The notes: generated from the letters alone by a model not told the origin. Numbered from the stretch's first letter, positions 19,286 to 27,902 are shown. The stretch is 64,000 bases of DNA from Alcaligenes endophyticus (GCF_026344035.1 NZ_JAPKND010000010.1:79275-143274); one strand, 5' to 3'. Program-made: numbers and translations.

Positions 19286-20290
19286 TTATCGGATGCATAA
19301 GTAGCTGCGACGCACCCCTTCTTGCACAGTATCTTCCGCCATCAACAAAGCAAAGTAATCTGGAGGGCAGTCGCAGTTTCCGGTCACGGGATTTTTTTGT
19401 GTTAAACCATAAGGCCCCGTATGACACTCATAGGAGGTGTGCTGACTATAAGCACCTCCGTTTACTCCGCCCATAACTTGCCAATAACCTTGATGACATA
19501 CTAACAAACCTGGCCCTGCTGCATCACGCATTACCGCCTGGTCCATTTTACAAGCTGACTTATGATGCGCTTGTCCATCAATGCGTAAGGCGCGCGTAGC
19601 GTGTAAATCTTGCATACTAGAGATATCTTCACGCACCGTTAGCCCACCCCTAAAACTGGGATCGCGTACGTCTCCCACGCTCAGAAACTCTTCAGTACGC
19701 ATATTATTTTTATATACACTCAAGCCTACACTGCCTACGGGAAAGGAAGGGATACCTCCCCCTAAAGGATTATTCCATTGACCTCCAGGCCCATTAAAAG
19801 ACTTGCCCTCTCCTGCGACGGTTAACCCATAACCTTGGCTTTGCAGTTTCCATAAAGTTTGGTAGTGGGGCTGCGCAACCCATGCAAAAGCAGTCATAGG
19901 TTGCATCACTAGCAAGGCATCTAAGCGGCAGGGTTGGGTCTCGCAATGAGCAGACTCTTGCACATATAGCTGCATACCACCTAATACTGAATGCAAAGGG
20001 AACGAAGCACTCAGTAAACCCTGAGTTTGCAACTCATCTAAACGAGGCCTGCGCCAATCCTCATAAGGCCATGCGACATGCCAATCAATCTGTCCTGCAC
20101 GTGCTTGGCTTAAGGCGTGCAAATAATCTTGTGCTGCCTCACGAAGCTGCAATCCCCAATTGATGCTTGAGCTTAGTAACTGTTCACGCATTTGGCGTTG
20201 CAAATGCTCTACCGCCCCCACAGCCATTACGGTCGCTAGCATCACCACAACCATATACTCAAGAAGCAAAGAGCCAGACTGCTTATGCAT
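19286..20290 (-). CDS. pilV: PilV-like minor type IVb pilin (shufflon-type adhesin without shufflon)
   Basis: This 334-residue protein starts with a very short prepilin leader and cleavage site (MHKQSG before SLLLEYMVVVMLATVMAVGA; Glu at +5), then a long N-terminal pilin helix. Next is a region resembling the constant part of R64-type PilV (LRIDGQAHHKSACKMDQAVMRDAAGPGLLVCHQGYW). The C-terminus is cysteine-containing (YECHTGPYGLTQ, CDCPPDYF, YLCIR). In the R64 system PilV is a tip adhesin whose C-terminus is switched by DNA inversion. I see no recombinase and no inverted C-terminal cassettes here. It is the last gene of the pilus operon. Confidence 0.75.
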   Translation of the reverse strand: MHKQSGSLLLEYMVVVMLATVMAVGAVEHLQRQMREQLLSSSINWGLQLREAAQDYLHALSQARAGQIDWHVAWPYEDWRRPRLDELQTQGLLSASFPLHSVLGGMQLYVQESAHCETQPCRLDALLVMQPMTAFAWVAQPHYQTLWKLQSQGYGLTVAGEGKSFNGPGGQWNNPLGGGIPSFPVGSVGLSVYKNNMRTEEFLSVGDVRDPSFRGGLTVREDISSMQDLHATRALRIDGQAHHKSACKMDQAVMRDAAGPGLLVCHQGYWQVMGGVNGGAYSQHTSYECHTGPYGLTQKNPVTGNCDCPPDYFALLMAEDTVQEGVRRSYLCIR

Positions 20291-20293
20291 AGG

Positions 20294-20884
20294 TCACTCC
20301 ACTGTAAAAACAAAGGTGTTGACCGCCCCCTTAGCACACGCTTGTTTTGCTCGCAGGCCGTTGTAATCTGTTCCTGGTTGCTTAACCTGGACGGATTGCC
20401 CGCCCACAGCAGCGATACTGATATGACTTGTTAAGCGTTGCAGCACTGAAGCCAGTCCAGGGCAGGCTGCATGATGAACCTTGTCAAAACTTAAGGTATA
20501 CGCCTGCCCGCCTTGAGCAGGAGCAATTAAGACTTGCCCTTGACTACCCAAGCCATGTAGAACGCGATTATTTCCTCCTACACTTAATACGCTGCCTGGC
20601 TGCATAAATGTCAGTAAACTTTGCAAGTCTAGTGCTGCATAAGGAGCTGCCTCACCCAGTGGTGCGTTAAGCTGATTATGCACAATATAACGCGCAAATT
20701 CCTCACCCACTTTTGGTACCTTATTTTCTATTAAGTAACTGCTAATAGCCGGCACAGCAATAATGGCTATCAACATCATAATCGCGGTCACCACGGACAC
20801 CTCTAAGAGCGAAAAGCCTTGCTCCCTTCCCCCATTCACCCTCTTATTTGATCGACTGCTTGGTTCAACATTTGCGTTGCTCAT
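20294..20884 (-). CDS. pilS: PilS-like major type IV prepilin
   Basis: This is a prepilin with a 23-residue leader ending GGREQG, cleaved before FSLLEVSVVTAIMMLIAIIAVPAI; Glu is at +5. I start it at the ATG at 20884 (MSNANVEPSSRS), which follows GGAGTGAAGCA and gives 196 residues. The mature protein of about 173 residues has two cysteines (HAACPGL and RAKQACAKG) that may form the usual pilin disulfide loop. A long leader suits type IVb, while Phe at +1 is more typical of type IVa. It lies between the inner-membrane platform gene and pilV, the position of pilS in R64-type operons. Confidence 0.78.
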   Translation of the reverse strand: MSNANVEPSSRSNKRVNGGREQGFSLLEVSVVTAIMMLIAIIAVPAISSYLIENKVPKVGEEFARYIVHNQLNAPLGEAAPYAALDLQSLLTFMQPGSVLSVGGNNRVLHGLGSQGQVLIAPAQGGQAYTLSFDKVHHAACPGLASVLQRLTSHISIAAVGGQSVQVKQPGTDYNGLRAKQACAKGAVNTFVFTVE

Positions 20885-20906
20885 TGCTTCACTCCAAAAA
20901 ATAGAC

Positions 20907-22052
20907 TTACGTTCCCGCATAAAAAAGGCTAAGACTTTGACGCAACTCGTCCATCACGACGTAATGCCATAAGCCCATCAACAGAGTTAACATTGCGCAC
21001 ACCCCTAAAATGAGCCAGCGCCAACGAGTTGCCAAACGTTGCCCCTGCCAAGACAACTGGTGACTTAATCGTTGTGCTGTACGTCGTGCAGCCTGATCTA
21101 ACGCCTGTGCTTGGGCCATATCGCTAAAAAACCAGTAAGTATCCGGATCCAACAACCCGGAATTGAAGCTATGCGCCCCAATATGACCTTCGTTAATTCG
21201 TGCCAGAATTTGCCTAAGATGCCACCGCATCCAGGGGCCAGCCCCCTGCTGCATAAGTTCTAAAGCTGTGCGCAAAGACAACTGCTTAGCGCTAGCCGGG
21301 CGCAACAACACAGCTAATAAGCTAAGTAGGCGCAAAGCAGCCACTTTGCTCATTAACTGAAAAATAGACCAACGATCGAGAAAGCGACGGGCAACATGGG
21401 CTTGAGTATGGAGAGCTTGATAAAGCAACAGTAATAGAACAATGAGCCCTATCCCTAGCCCAAAGCCATAGCCCTGCAAAAATGCTGCGAAAGCAAAGAG
21501 TTGTTGCGTATAGTGGCCGTAAAACTCGGTAGGCAAATCCTGAAATATGTCTTGCAGTGCAGGCACGGTATAAAGAGGAACCGCAATCAATACTCCCACA
21601 GGCACCCAAACACCAACAAGCGCAGGCCAGACGATACTCAATAACAGACCTTGATGCTGTTTCATCCCAAGCAGATAGTCGGCCAGCAACTGCAAACCTT
21701 GCTCTAGCATTCCTGCTTGTTGTGCGCTACGTAGCAATACCAGCTCGTCATTGGATAAATACTCTTGCCAGACTGCGTATAAGTCTCCGCCTGACTGCTG
21801 GTAGGTTTGCCACCATACTGCCGCTAACCGACCCCGCCAGTGCTTAGCTTGATATCGCTGTTGATCAGCCCAAAAGACATCACTTAATGTGCGCCGAAAC
21901 TCTACACCTGCCAATACGGCATAAAGATACTCAAAATACTCGGCTCGTTGTGAGCGAAAGCAGCGTTTATCCCACGCATGTCGCAACAAAACCCACCACC
22001 GAGAAATGATGTCCCAACGCTCTAACTCTTGCCCTGCGTAAGGCCACTTCAT
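20907..22052 (-). CDS. pilR: PilR-like inner-membrane platform protein (GspF family)
   Basis: This polytopic platform protein of type IV pilus and type II secretion machines is thought to link the ATPase to pilin assembly. The start is the ATG at 22052 (MKWPYAGQELERWD), overlapping the pilQ stop as ATGA; 381 residues. It has two GspF-like cytoplasmic segments (YFEYLYAVLAGVEFRRTLSD and LSLRTALELMQQGAGPW) and hydrophobic helices at about 135-165, 185-210 and near the C-terminus (ILGVCAMLTLLMGLWHYVV). The longer reading upstream has no family match. Confidence 0.82.
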   Translation of the reverse strand: MKWPYAGQELERWDIISRWWVLLRHAWDKRCFRSQRAEYFEYLYAVLAGVEFRRTLSDVFWADQQRYQAKHWRGRLAAVWWQTYQQSGGDLYAVWQEYLSNDELVLLRSAQQAGMLEQGLQLLADYLLGMKQHQGLLLSIVWPALVGVWVPVGVLIAVPLYTVPALQDIFQDLPTEFYGHYTQQLFAFAAFLQGYGFGLGIGLIVLLLLLYQALHTQAHVARRFLDRWSIFQLMSKVAALRLLSLLAVLLRPASAKQLSLRTALELMQQGAGPWMRWHLRQILARINEGHIGAHSFNSGLLDPDTYWFFSDMAQAQALDQAARRTAQRLSHQLSWQGQRLATRWRWLILGVCAMLTLLMGLWHYVVMDELRQSLSLFYAGT

Positions 22053-23752
22053 AGCTTTCTCATCTGCCGGGCGGCGTAGATGCCTACGTATGTCTCTAGA
22101 GCACCAAAACGAAGTTCGACATCGTGCGGAGCAAGTATGCCCTGCCCCACGCAATACCATGCTTGGCGTACTATAGGCGGTAGCTCTGCGTCATAATCGA
22201 GCAAGGGGCGAGCGTTTCGAATACGCGTATCGGCATCGAGTAACAAAGCAGGCTCAATCAGTTCAGCCAGCAACTGACGCCCCGCGTATCCATAGTAGTC
22301 GCGCAAAGCTTGCTGTTGGCAGTGCTCACAGCCCTGTGTATTGCGCAGCCGCAGCCGCGGCAAGGTGAAGCGTAAACATTCTGCGGCCTGATACCAACGA
22401 TCAGCGGCAATTTGTAGTGCGGAGCTAGAGGCCCCTATATCTATGGCGCAGTACTGACATAACTTAGGCAGTAAGGCTTGATAAACCAAGAGTTTAAGCA
22501 GGCCAGGCATAGCCATAAACTCACGCGAGACGCCAATAAAATCAGAGGCTAAACGCTCACTGATGGTTGCGGCTGAAGCCGCATGCAAGGTGGTGTACAC
22601 ATTGACTCCGGCACCCACCAAATCCATAAATGCCCGGCCAGTTTCTCGATCACGTACCTCTCCCAACAGCACATCCTGCATGGCAGAGCGTTTCAGTGCT
22701 CGTAGTTTGCTAGCAAAAGCCTCATGCGTAGGCATATCGAGACGCCGGCCTAAACTATTTTGAATAGCGAAAGGCAAACGGAACTCTACTGGATCTTCTA
22801 GGGTAATGACTTTTCGATGCGCAGGAATACACTGCATTAGGGCTGCCAAACTAGTGGATTTCCCCGAACCCACGTTACCTGCTAAGACCACCGCCCCACC
22901 GTCGGCCAAAATTAAGCGACGTAACTGTTCCAACTGCTCAGCCTGATAACCCAGTTGTTCTAATTGGGGCAATTGCCTGCCCTGTCCTAAGTCTAGTAGG
23001 CGTAAACAGACACTAGGCCCCGTATCAGCAGCCATAGATGCCCAACGCAACTGTATCTGCTGCTGAGCCAAACTCACTAAGCAACGTCCCTGTTGCTCTT
23101 TAGTAGGATCAAATACCGCTCCGTTGCCACCTTCTATCTCCATCCAAACAACAGCTAGCATATCCATTAATAGCTGAGTTGAAATAGCGCCATAGACTTC
23201 TGGAGCAACATAACGCCCCCCAACACTAAAGTGCACACTAGAGGTAGACTGCTGCAAGTGCACATTAATATGAATATCACTAGCTTGGTGCTGCCAAGCC
23301 CATTGCACAATTTGCTGAAATGCAGCTTTTAAGTCGGACGGTGAACGTGCAGCCGAGTTCGGCATCGATACGGCCTCGTTGGCTCGGCTTAATGCTAATA
23401 AGACATGAGGCGCCAAGATATAACGCTCAGGTTGGTGCAATTTGTAGGCCGCTTGCTCTAAGCGCCGCAACACTTCATCAGCCTGATCGCTGTAGATGTG
23501 CTCACGCAAACCAAACAACAAGGCTAGCCCGTTGGACAACACTACTGGGGCCAAGCGACTGGCTAAGGCCTGAGTGCCAAGTTGGTTGCTTAATAGCCCT
23601 TGATACTCGGGCAAGAGCAGACGCAACTGCTCATCGCAAGCAATGTACGGGTACTCTGTTTGTACAGCCACCGGCGCGGGCGCAGCACGATGAGCAGCCT
23701 CGGGTTCTTCGCATTTAGCATGGCGTCGTTGAAATAAGGGGTACCACAACAT
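22049..23752 (-). CDS. pilQ: PilQ-like pilus assembly ATPase (GspE/VirB11 superfamily)
   Basis: This is the hexameric cytoplasmic ATPase that powers pilus extension. I start it at the ATG at 23752 (MLWYPLFQRRHAKCEEP), one base after the pilP stop; 567 residues. The Walker A motif is GNVGSGKST (about 290-298), then the Asp box (VITLEDPVEF) and Walker B (DVLLGEVRDRETG, about 360). Two CxxC pairs (LCQYC and GCEHC) in the C-terminal part suggest a zinc module like that of GspE. No separate retraction ATPase (PilT-type) is encoded in the cluster. Confidence 0.88.
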   Translation of the reverse strand: MLWYPLFQRRHAKCEEPEAAHRAAPAPVAVQTEYPYIACDEQLRLLLPEYQGLLSNQLGTQALASRLAPVVLSNGLALLFGLREHIYSDQADEVLRRLEQAAYKLHQPERYILAPHVLLALSRANEAVSMPNSAARSPSDLKAAFQQIVQWAWQHQASDIHINVHLQQSTSSVHFSVGGRYVAPEVYGAISTQLLMDMLAVVWMEIEGGNGAVFDPTKEQQGRCLVSLAQQQIQLRWASMAADTGPSVCLRLLDLGQGRQLPQLEQLGYQAEQLEQLRRLILADGGAVVLAGNVGSGKSTSLAALMQCIPAHRKVITLEDPVEFRLPFAIQNSLGRRLDMPTHEAFASKLRALKRSAMQDVLLGEVRDRETGRAFMDLVGAGVNVYTTLHAASAATISERLASDFIGVSREFMAMPGLLKLLVYQALLPKLCQYCAIDIGASSSALQIAADRWYQAAECLRFTLPRLRLRNTQGCEHCQQQALRDYYGYAGRQLLAELIEPALLLDADTRIRNARPLLDYDAELPPIVRQAWYCVGQGILAPHDVELRFGALETYVGIYAARQMRKL

Positions 23753-23753
23753 C

Positions 23754-24191
23754 CTAGTGCTCCATACATAACTGAAGAGGTTCTTGCTGATAAACAAACT
23801 GGCCGCAATGACTATCGAGACGCTGCAAACGCAACTCCGCATCAGCTTGATGACGTCCTATCGCTGCGGCATGGCCTTGCTTGAACAGTAAGCTTTGTTG
23901 CCTATATCGGACCTCGGCAAGTAAATGCGCGCCCTGCCCGTAAATCGCAACTAACTGCGGAGGCTGCTGCTGCGGCAACGACGCTTCAACCACCACACCA
24001 CCTTGCTGTGCCTTGTCTTGTTTGTAGCGTTTCAAGGCGTGCTCGGTTTCAAGCCTTAGCAACTCATGTACTTGCACAGAAATATCGTTCGCCTTAACTC
24101 CTCCCCCACTGCTCAACAATAGGGTCACGCCAAGCCAACGGATAAGAAAAGCTCGCTTGGGTGGGATAAACTGTTTGATCGACAAGTTCAT
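23754..24191 (-). CDS. pilP: PilP-like type IVb pilus biogenesis protein
   Basis: This 145-residue protein has an N-terminal signal peptide or anchor (MNLSIKQFIPPKRAFLIRW, then LGVTLLLSSGGGVKA) and a mature part starting about NDISVQVHELL, with a short beta-rich C-terminal domain (PPQLVAIYGQGAHLLAEVRYRQQ). It matches PilP of type IVb systems in size, layout and position. The first 98 bases overlap the end of pilO in another frame. The overlap encodes the whole signal peptide, and no later start would keep one, so it appears real. Confidence 0.7.
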   Translation of the reverse strand: MNLSIKQFIPPKRAFLIRWLGVTLLLSSGGGVKANDISVQVHELLRLETEHALKRYKQDKAQQGGVVVEASLPQQQPPQLVAIYGQGAHLLAEVRYRQQSLLFKQGHAAAIGRHQADAELRLQRLDSHCGQFVYQQEPLQLCMEH

Positions 24192-25425
24192 ACAAATACC
24201 CTTCTACAGTTAAAATAAAAGCACTGTCTTGCAGGCTGGGTTGGGCGTTAGGGTGCCACTGCAAGCGAATCTGCTCCCAACGGAAAGCTCCTACCCAGGG
24301 CAGCAACATATAATGCGAACGCATTGGCCCTTGGCTAAACCAACGCCTTTGCAAAAACAAAGAATTATCGGAATCAGGACTGGGCTCCTGCCCCTGGGAA
24401 GAAGGGGGTTGCAATACTTGGGCACTAGACAAAGCCAGCCGATTAAAGGCGGTTTGGACAAACTGCAAATGGCTAAAAAGGTTACGCTCGTTGCGCCTGC
24501 GGTATTGCAGTAGCGTCCTACTTAAGGGCTGCTGATTCATTTCAAAACGCCAGAACGCTGTAGCCTCGTCGAGGTTGTCAAACTGCAGCGTAACGGTGGA
24601 GTCGAGTGCATGTTCCAGAGTTAAATTGTTGCTTGCAGGGCCAGCTCGACGGTATTTCACTGCGCACTGCCAATTGCTTTGTAGAGGCTGACAAAGCGAG
24701 TGCTGCAATTGCCAACCACCTGGCTGAAGAGGGAGATTCTCAAGCACATCTAGTGCATTACGTAGACCTGCGACACCATTAAGAGCATGCGCTTGCTCAA
24801 AGGCACGCCTTGCTGCTTGAGCCTGCTGTACCTGCTCGGCTGACAGCGTAGGAGTAGTGGGCGACTGCCCCCACCCCAACCATACCCCTACGCTAGCGAC
24901 CACTGCACTCAATACGCTCCAATGCCAACGCCGCCGTCTGTACGGACGCAAACGAGCGTTAGGCCGTGACAGCCCCCTTAGCCAATCATGAAACTCTGTG
25001 GCTCCGGGTACTTGCTTGACACGCTCCGCATGCGGGTATGTTTGCTGCAAAAGTTCAAAGTGTGCCTGTGCTTCTTGAGCACTACCGTATAGTCTGTCGG
25101 TACCCGAGATTACGGCGCCCTCGTGTACCCCCACTACCCAGTGCTGTGCGTGCGAAACAGCTAAGTTAAACAACCAACTTTTATGGGGGTGAGCTATTGC
25201 TACGCAAAGTGCTGCTGAATACGCCTCTACATGTTTCGGTAAGGCCTCAGAGTACAAGCCCACTGAGTGAAAGGTATGCCCGGAAAAGCATAAGTAATCG
25301 GGACGGTTGCGTTGCAACAGCAAATTTAACGCAGGGCTACGCGGTCCTTGTACTAAGGCAAACCATTGTAAGGAAAACACCCACTTTGCCCGCTCACTAG
25401 GGATAGGTTGAACTGTTGATTGCAT
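24094..25425 (-). CDS. pilO: PilO-like type IVb pilus accessory protein
   Basis: This 443-residue protein has an N-terminal cytoplasmic actin-like/PilM-fold-type region (about 1-165), a single membrane helix (WHWSVLSAVVASVGVWLGWG, about 185-205), a coiled coil (LSAEQVQQAQAARRAFEQAHALNG) and a periplasmic C-terminal domain. This is the arrangement of type IVb PilO (pilin accessory protein), which joins the roles of PilM, PilN and PilO of other systems in the inner membrane. Sequence identity is low, so the call leans on context between the secretin and pilP. It starts 3 bases after pilN. Confidence 0.72.
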   Translation of the reverse strand: MQSTVQPIPSERAKWVFSLQWFALVQGPRSPALNLLLQRNRPDYLCFSGHTFHSVGLYSEALPKHVEAYSAALCVAIAHPHKSWLFNLAVSHAQHWVVGVHEGAVISGTDRLYGSAQEAQAHFELLQQTYPHAERVKQVPGATEFHDWLRGLSRPNARLRPYRRRRWHWSVLSAVVASVGVWLGWGQSPTTPTLSAEQVQQAQAARRAFEQAHALNGVAGLRNALDVLENLPLQPGGWQLQHSLCQPLQSNWQCAVKYRRAGPASNNLTLEHALDSTVTLQFDNLDEATAFWRFEMNQQPLSRTLLQYRRRNERNLFSHLQFVQTAFNRLALSSAQVLQPPSSQGQEPSPDSDNSLFLQRRWFSQGPMRSHYMLLPWVGAFRWEQIRLQWHPNAQPSLQDSAFILTVEGYLYELVDQTVYPTQASFSYPLAWRDPIVEQWGRS

Positions 25426-25428
25426 CGT

Positions 25429-27003
25429 TCAGTCCTCCTCCTCAAGCTGCACCGATACTAACAAAACAGTTCGCCAACGCTGCTCTGTGCGAGCTTGCTG
25501 CCCACCCGCCAGCAAGGGGGCCTGAGGCCCTAAACGCTGGCTTCTCCCTTCGTCAACATGACGATCAAACCCAGATATCAACCAGACTTGACCAACGCGC
25601 AAGGCAATTTGCTGTACGGTACCGCTGCCATCAATAGCGATTTGCTGCACCTGCAAAGGTGCCGAACGATCACCAAAACTAAGACTTTTTAAGGGTTGAG
25701 CAACGGTGCTGTCGTAGGCAACAGATAACAACACCAAGCCATCATCTTGCACGTCAGGCAAGAGTGTGAGCACAGAGCCTACGGTTTGTTCTTTTTGGCT
25801 GATACTCAGGCTAGGCTGAGCCCAAGGGTTACCGCTTTGAGTCGCCATAGCCTCCACTTTATCTACATAGGAAAAGGTGGTTCGCAAAGCATGGGTCACC
25901 GGCCTACGATTCAAGGTATAAACAGGGGTCGACTGTTTGCGCACGACAGTGCCGACAGCAGATAATGCGCGTAAGGCTGCCATGCTTCCCGCGGTACTTC
26001 CTTGCATCTGGCGTCCTGCAATGCTGCCACCAACACCTAGTGGATCCGTTACATGACTAGCCTGCCACGACGTCGCCGCACGTTTAAGCAACACATCCCA
26101 GTCGACGGCTAGCTCAGTGGTGTCATCCACTAACAATGTAAGCTCTTCAAAAAGAATACGAACCCTACGCGTGGCCATGCGATTTTCGCGTTTTAAATAA
26201 TCAGCTACCTGATCCAGTACCTCGGGGGTGTCGTTCACAATGACCAGATTGCCTGCCCCAGCTTCAGCAATGACGGTTCCAGACACCGTCAAAAATGCTT
26301 CAATACGTTTTTTAATGATCTCTAGGGTTGGGAGGCTTGCGCTGTGCAACTGCGTGCTCGATTGGCTGGAAAAACCATCGGTTTGAGTTTGACTTAAACC
26401 TAGACTAGCTTGTGCTTGGGCCTCTTGGCTTAGCGTTCGCACTGTAAAGCTGCGTGCTTCGGTACGATAAAACTCGATACGTTGATCTTTGTAGCGCCAA
26501 TACACGCCATAATATGCCGCCACATGATCTAATAAGCGAGATAAGGGAAGTTCTCGCAAGGCTAAGGTTTGTATAGGCTGTACAGGCAACGCAGGCGCCG
26601 CCCCTGGGCGGGCATAACGGGGTAAGAAATCAGTAAGGGGCAATAGCGCTTCTGGCTTTACCCAAACAGCTAAGCCGCTTAACTGAGCAATGCGTTGCGC
26701 AAGCTCAGTTAAGTTGATCTGTTCGCTTTGCAAGACTAATGTATAAGGCACCATAGAGCGTAAAGCCTGCGGCAAGTTGACATCGCGGGCCAAAGCCACC
26801 GCCTTGCCAACCACCCAAGGGCGATTAACCTGCTGCATAGCGCGTCGACGAGATTGATCTTGCACGTTTGAACGGAAAGCTTCGTGCTGCTGCACCAGTT
26901 CTTCTTGGCTAGTTTCTACGTGCTGAAGATGTTCGGTTTGCTTTTGTGGAAAACCACACGAGACCAACACCATAGAAACACACATCAGATAAGATAGCTT
27001 CAT
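25429..27003 (-). CDS. pilN: PilN-like type IVb pilus secretin (lipoprotein)
   Basis: This is the outer-membrane channel for the pilus. The 524-residue protein starts with a lipoprotein signal (MKLSYLMCVSMVLVSCGFP; Cys16 is lipidated). N-domains follow (TLVLQSEQINLTELAQRIAQLSGL, about 90-115; VIVNDTPEVLDQVADYLKRENR, about 250). The secretin domain occupies the C-terminal half (VTHALRTTFSYVDKVEAMAT, GSVLTLLPDVQDDGLVLLSVAYDST, then QIALRVGQVWLISGFDRHVDEG). It matches R64 PilN and BfpB, which are also lipoproteins. Its ATG overlaps the pilL stop by 4 bases. Confidence 0.88.
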   Translation of the reverse strand: MKLSYLMCVSMVLVSCGFPQKQTEHLQHVETSQEELVQQHEAFRSNVQDQSRRRAMQQVNRPWVVGKAVALARDVNLPQALRSMVPYTLVLQSEQINLTELAQRIAQLSGLAVWVKPEALLPLTDFLPRYARPGAAPALPVQPIQTLALRELPLSRLLDHVAAYYGVYWRYKDQRIEFYRTEARSFTVRTLSQEAQAQASLGLSQTQTDGFSSQSSTQLHSASLPTLEIIKKRIEAFLTVSGTVIAEAGAGNLVIVNDTPEVLDQVADYLKRENRMATRRVRILFEELTLLVDDTTELAVDWDVLLKRAATSWQASHVTDPLGVGGSIAGRQMQGSTAGSMAALRALSAVGTVVRKQSTPVYTLNRRPVTHALRTTFSYVDKVEAMATQSGNPWAQPSLSISQKEQTVGSVLTLLPDVQDDGLVLLSVAYDSTVAQPLKSLSFGDRSAPLQVQQIAIDGSGTVQQIALRVGQVWLISGFDRHVDEGRSQRLGPQAPLLAGGQQARTEQRWRTVLLVSVQLEEED

Positions 27004-27800
27004 GATGCCTGCCTCATAGACATTACGGTGTGCTCACATACTTGCACCCAACTAATCACACGCAATACTTGATTTTGATAAAAACAAGGCTGCAACGGTT
27101 GCTCTGCCATTTCTGTGCTGGCTAATAGAGCTTGCACTGCTTCTTGAAAGCCTAATTCGAAACGTGCCGTCGCACTAATTGGGTAATCTATATCTACCGA
27201 CCAATGCTCGGCCTCAAATATCCAGCCCGCTTGTGCAGCCCAACGCTCCAGTGCCTGACGCAAGGTACGGTCATCAGGCTGAACCACATAGGCCGAAGGG
27301 ACGTCGAGCACTGGCAATGCCTGAGTAGACACTAATGCTGAAGGATTGGATGAGCGAGGAAAATCAGTTGGCGCATCAACGGCAAGGGCTTGCGTGCTAG
27401 GTTCGTCGGCGTGCGTCAACGAAACTAAAGGCGTGCCAGCGGATAGGGCTTCCAAGTGACCTCGATAGGCTTGCGCTGTAGTGTTTCCAGTTCGAAAAAC
27501 CAAGCGATCCCACTCGCCACTTACTACATAAAACTGACCACGCTGTTGTAGAGTCAGTGCCTGTTCGCCTGCTGCATTATGGCCAAATACAGCGGGTAAA
27601 ACTTGATGAGGTGCAAACTGTATCCATAACCACTTACCGTTATCAAAAACTTGCACAGGTCCCACTTGGCGATCACCACGCAAGCGCCAATTGAAATCGA
27701 AAGCACCTGCTACCGTCGGTAAACGAGGACTAGCAAGTGGAGTGCATGCCATAAGCAATAGCGTCAGCACACTAACGCCAAACACAAAGCGTGGAGCCAT
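27000..27800 (-). CDS. pilL: PilL-like lipoprotein with VirB9-like and TcpQ-like domains
   Basis: This 266-residue lipoprotein has signal MAPRFVFGVSVLTLLLMAC (Cys19). Residues about 32-115 look like the beta domain of VirB9/CagX/TrbG proteins (VGPVQVFDNGKWLWIQFAPHQ, LPAVFG, GQFYVVSGEWDRLVFRTG). Residues about 175-260 resemble the TcpQ/PilL C-terminal domain that helps secretin assembly (DRTLRQALERWAAQAGWIFE, FQEAVQALLAS). It is the first gene of the operon and overlaps pilN by 4 bases. A GGATC ribosome binding site precedes the ATG, directly downstream of a strong terminator hairpin. Confidence 0.7.
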   Translation of the reverse strand: MAPRFVFGVSVLTLLLMACTPLASPRLPTVAGAFDFNWRLRGDRQVGPVQVFDNGKWLWIQFAPHQVLPAVFGHNAAGEQALTLQQRGQFYVVSGEWDRLVFRTGNTTAQAYRGHLEALSAGTPLVSLTHADEPSTQALAVDAPTDFPRSSNPSALVSTQALPVLDVPSAYVVQPDDRTLRQALERWAAQAGWIFEAEHWSVDIDYPISATARFELGFQEAVQALLASTEMAEQPLQPCFYQNQVLRVISWVQVCEHTVMSMRQAS

Positions 27801-27811
27801 GTCTGATCCAA

Positions 27812-27854
27812 AAAAATAACACCGGCCCTCAAGTGAGGGACCCGGTGTTATCTT
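27812..27854 (-). terminator. Strong terminator hairpin between the solute-binding protein gene and pilL
   Basis: On the minus strand AACACCGGG (about 27850-27842) pairs with CCGGTGTT (about 27829-27822), with the inner stem CCCTCA/TGAGGG, followed by ATTTTTTTGG. It begins about 50 bases after the stop of the gene at 27903-29222 and its T-tract ends only 12 bases before the pilL ATG. It may be a simple terminator or, if pilL is transcribed from upstream, an attenuator. No clear separate pilL promoter was found. Confidence 0.85.
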
Positions 27855-27902
27855 GAATCAGGCTAGCCGTTGGCGCTAGATCGGCTTATACCTGCGTAAG
27901 TA

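Noticed and set aside
19286..20290. Possible DNA-inversion shufflon at the 3' end of pilV.
   Set aside because: I found no repeated inversion sites, no alternative C-terminal cassettes and no recombinase gene; the next gene is puuD, ending convergently.
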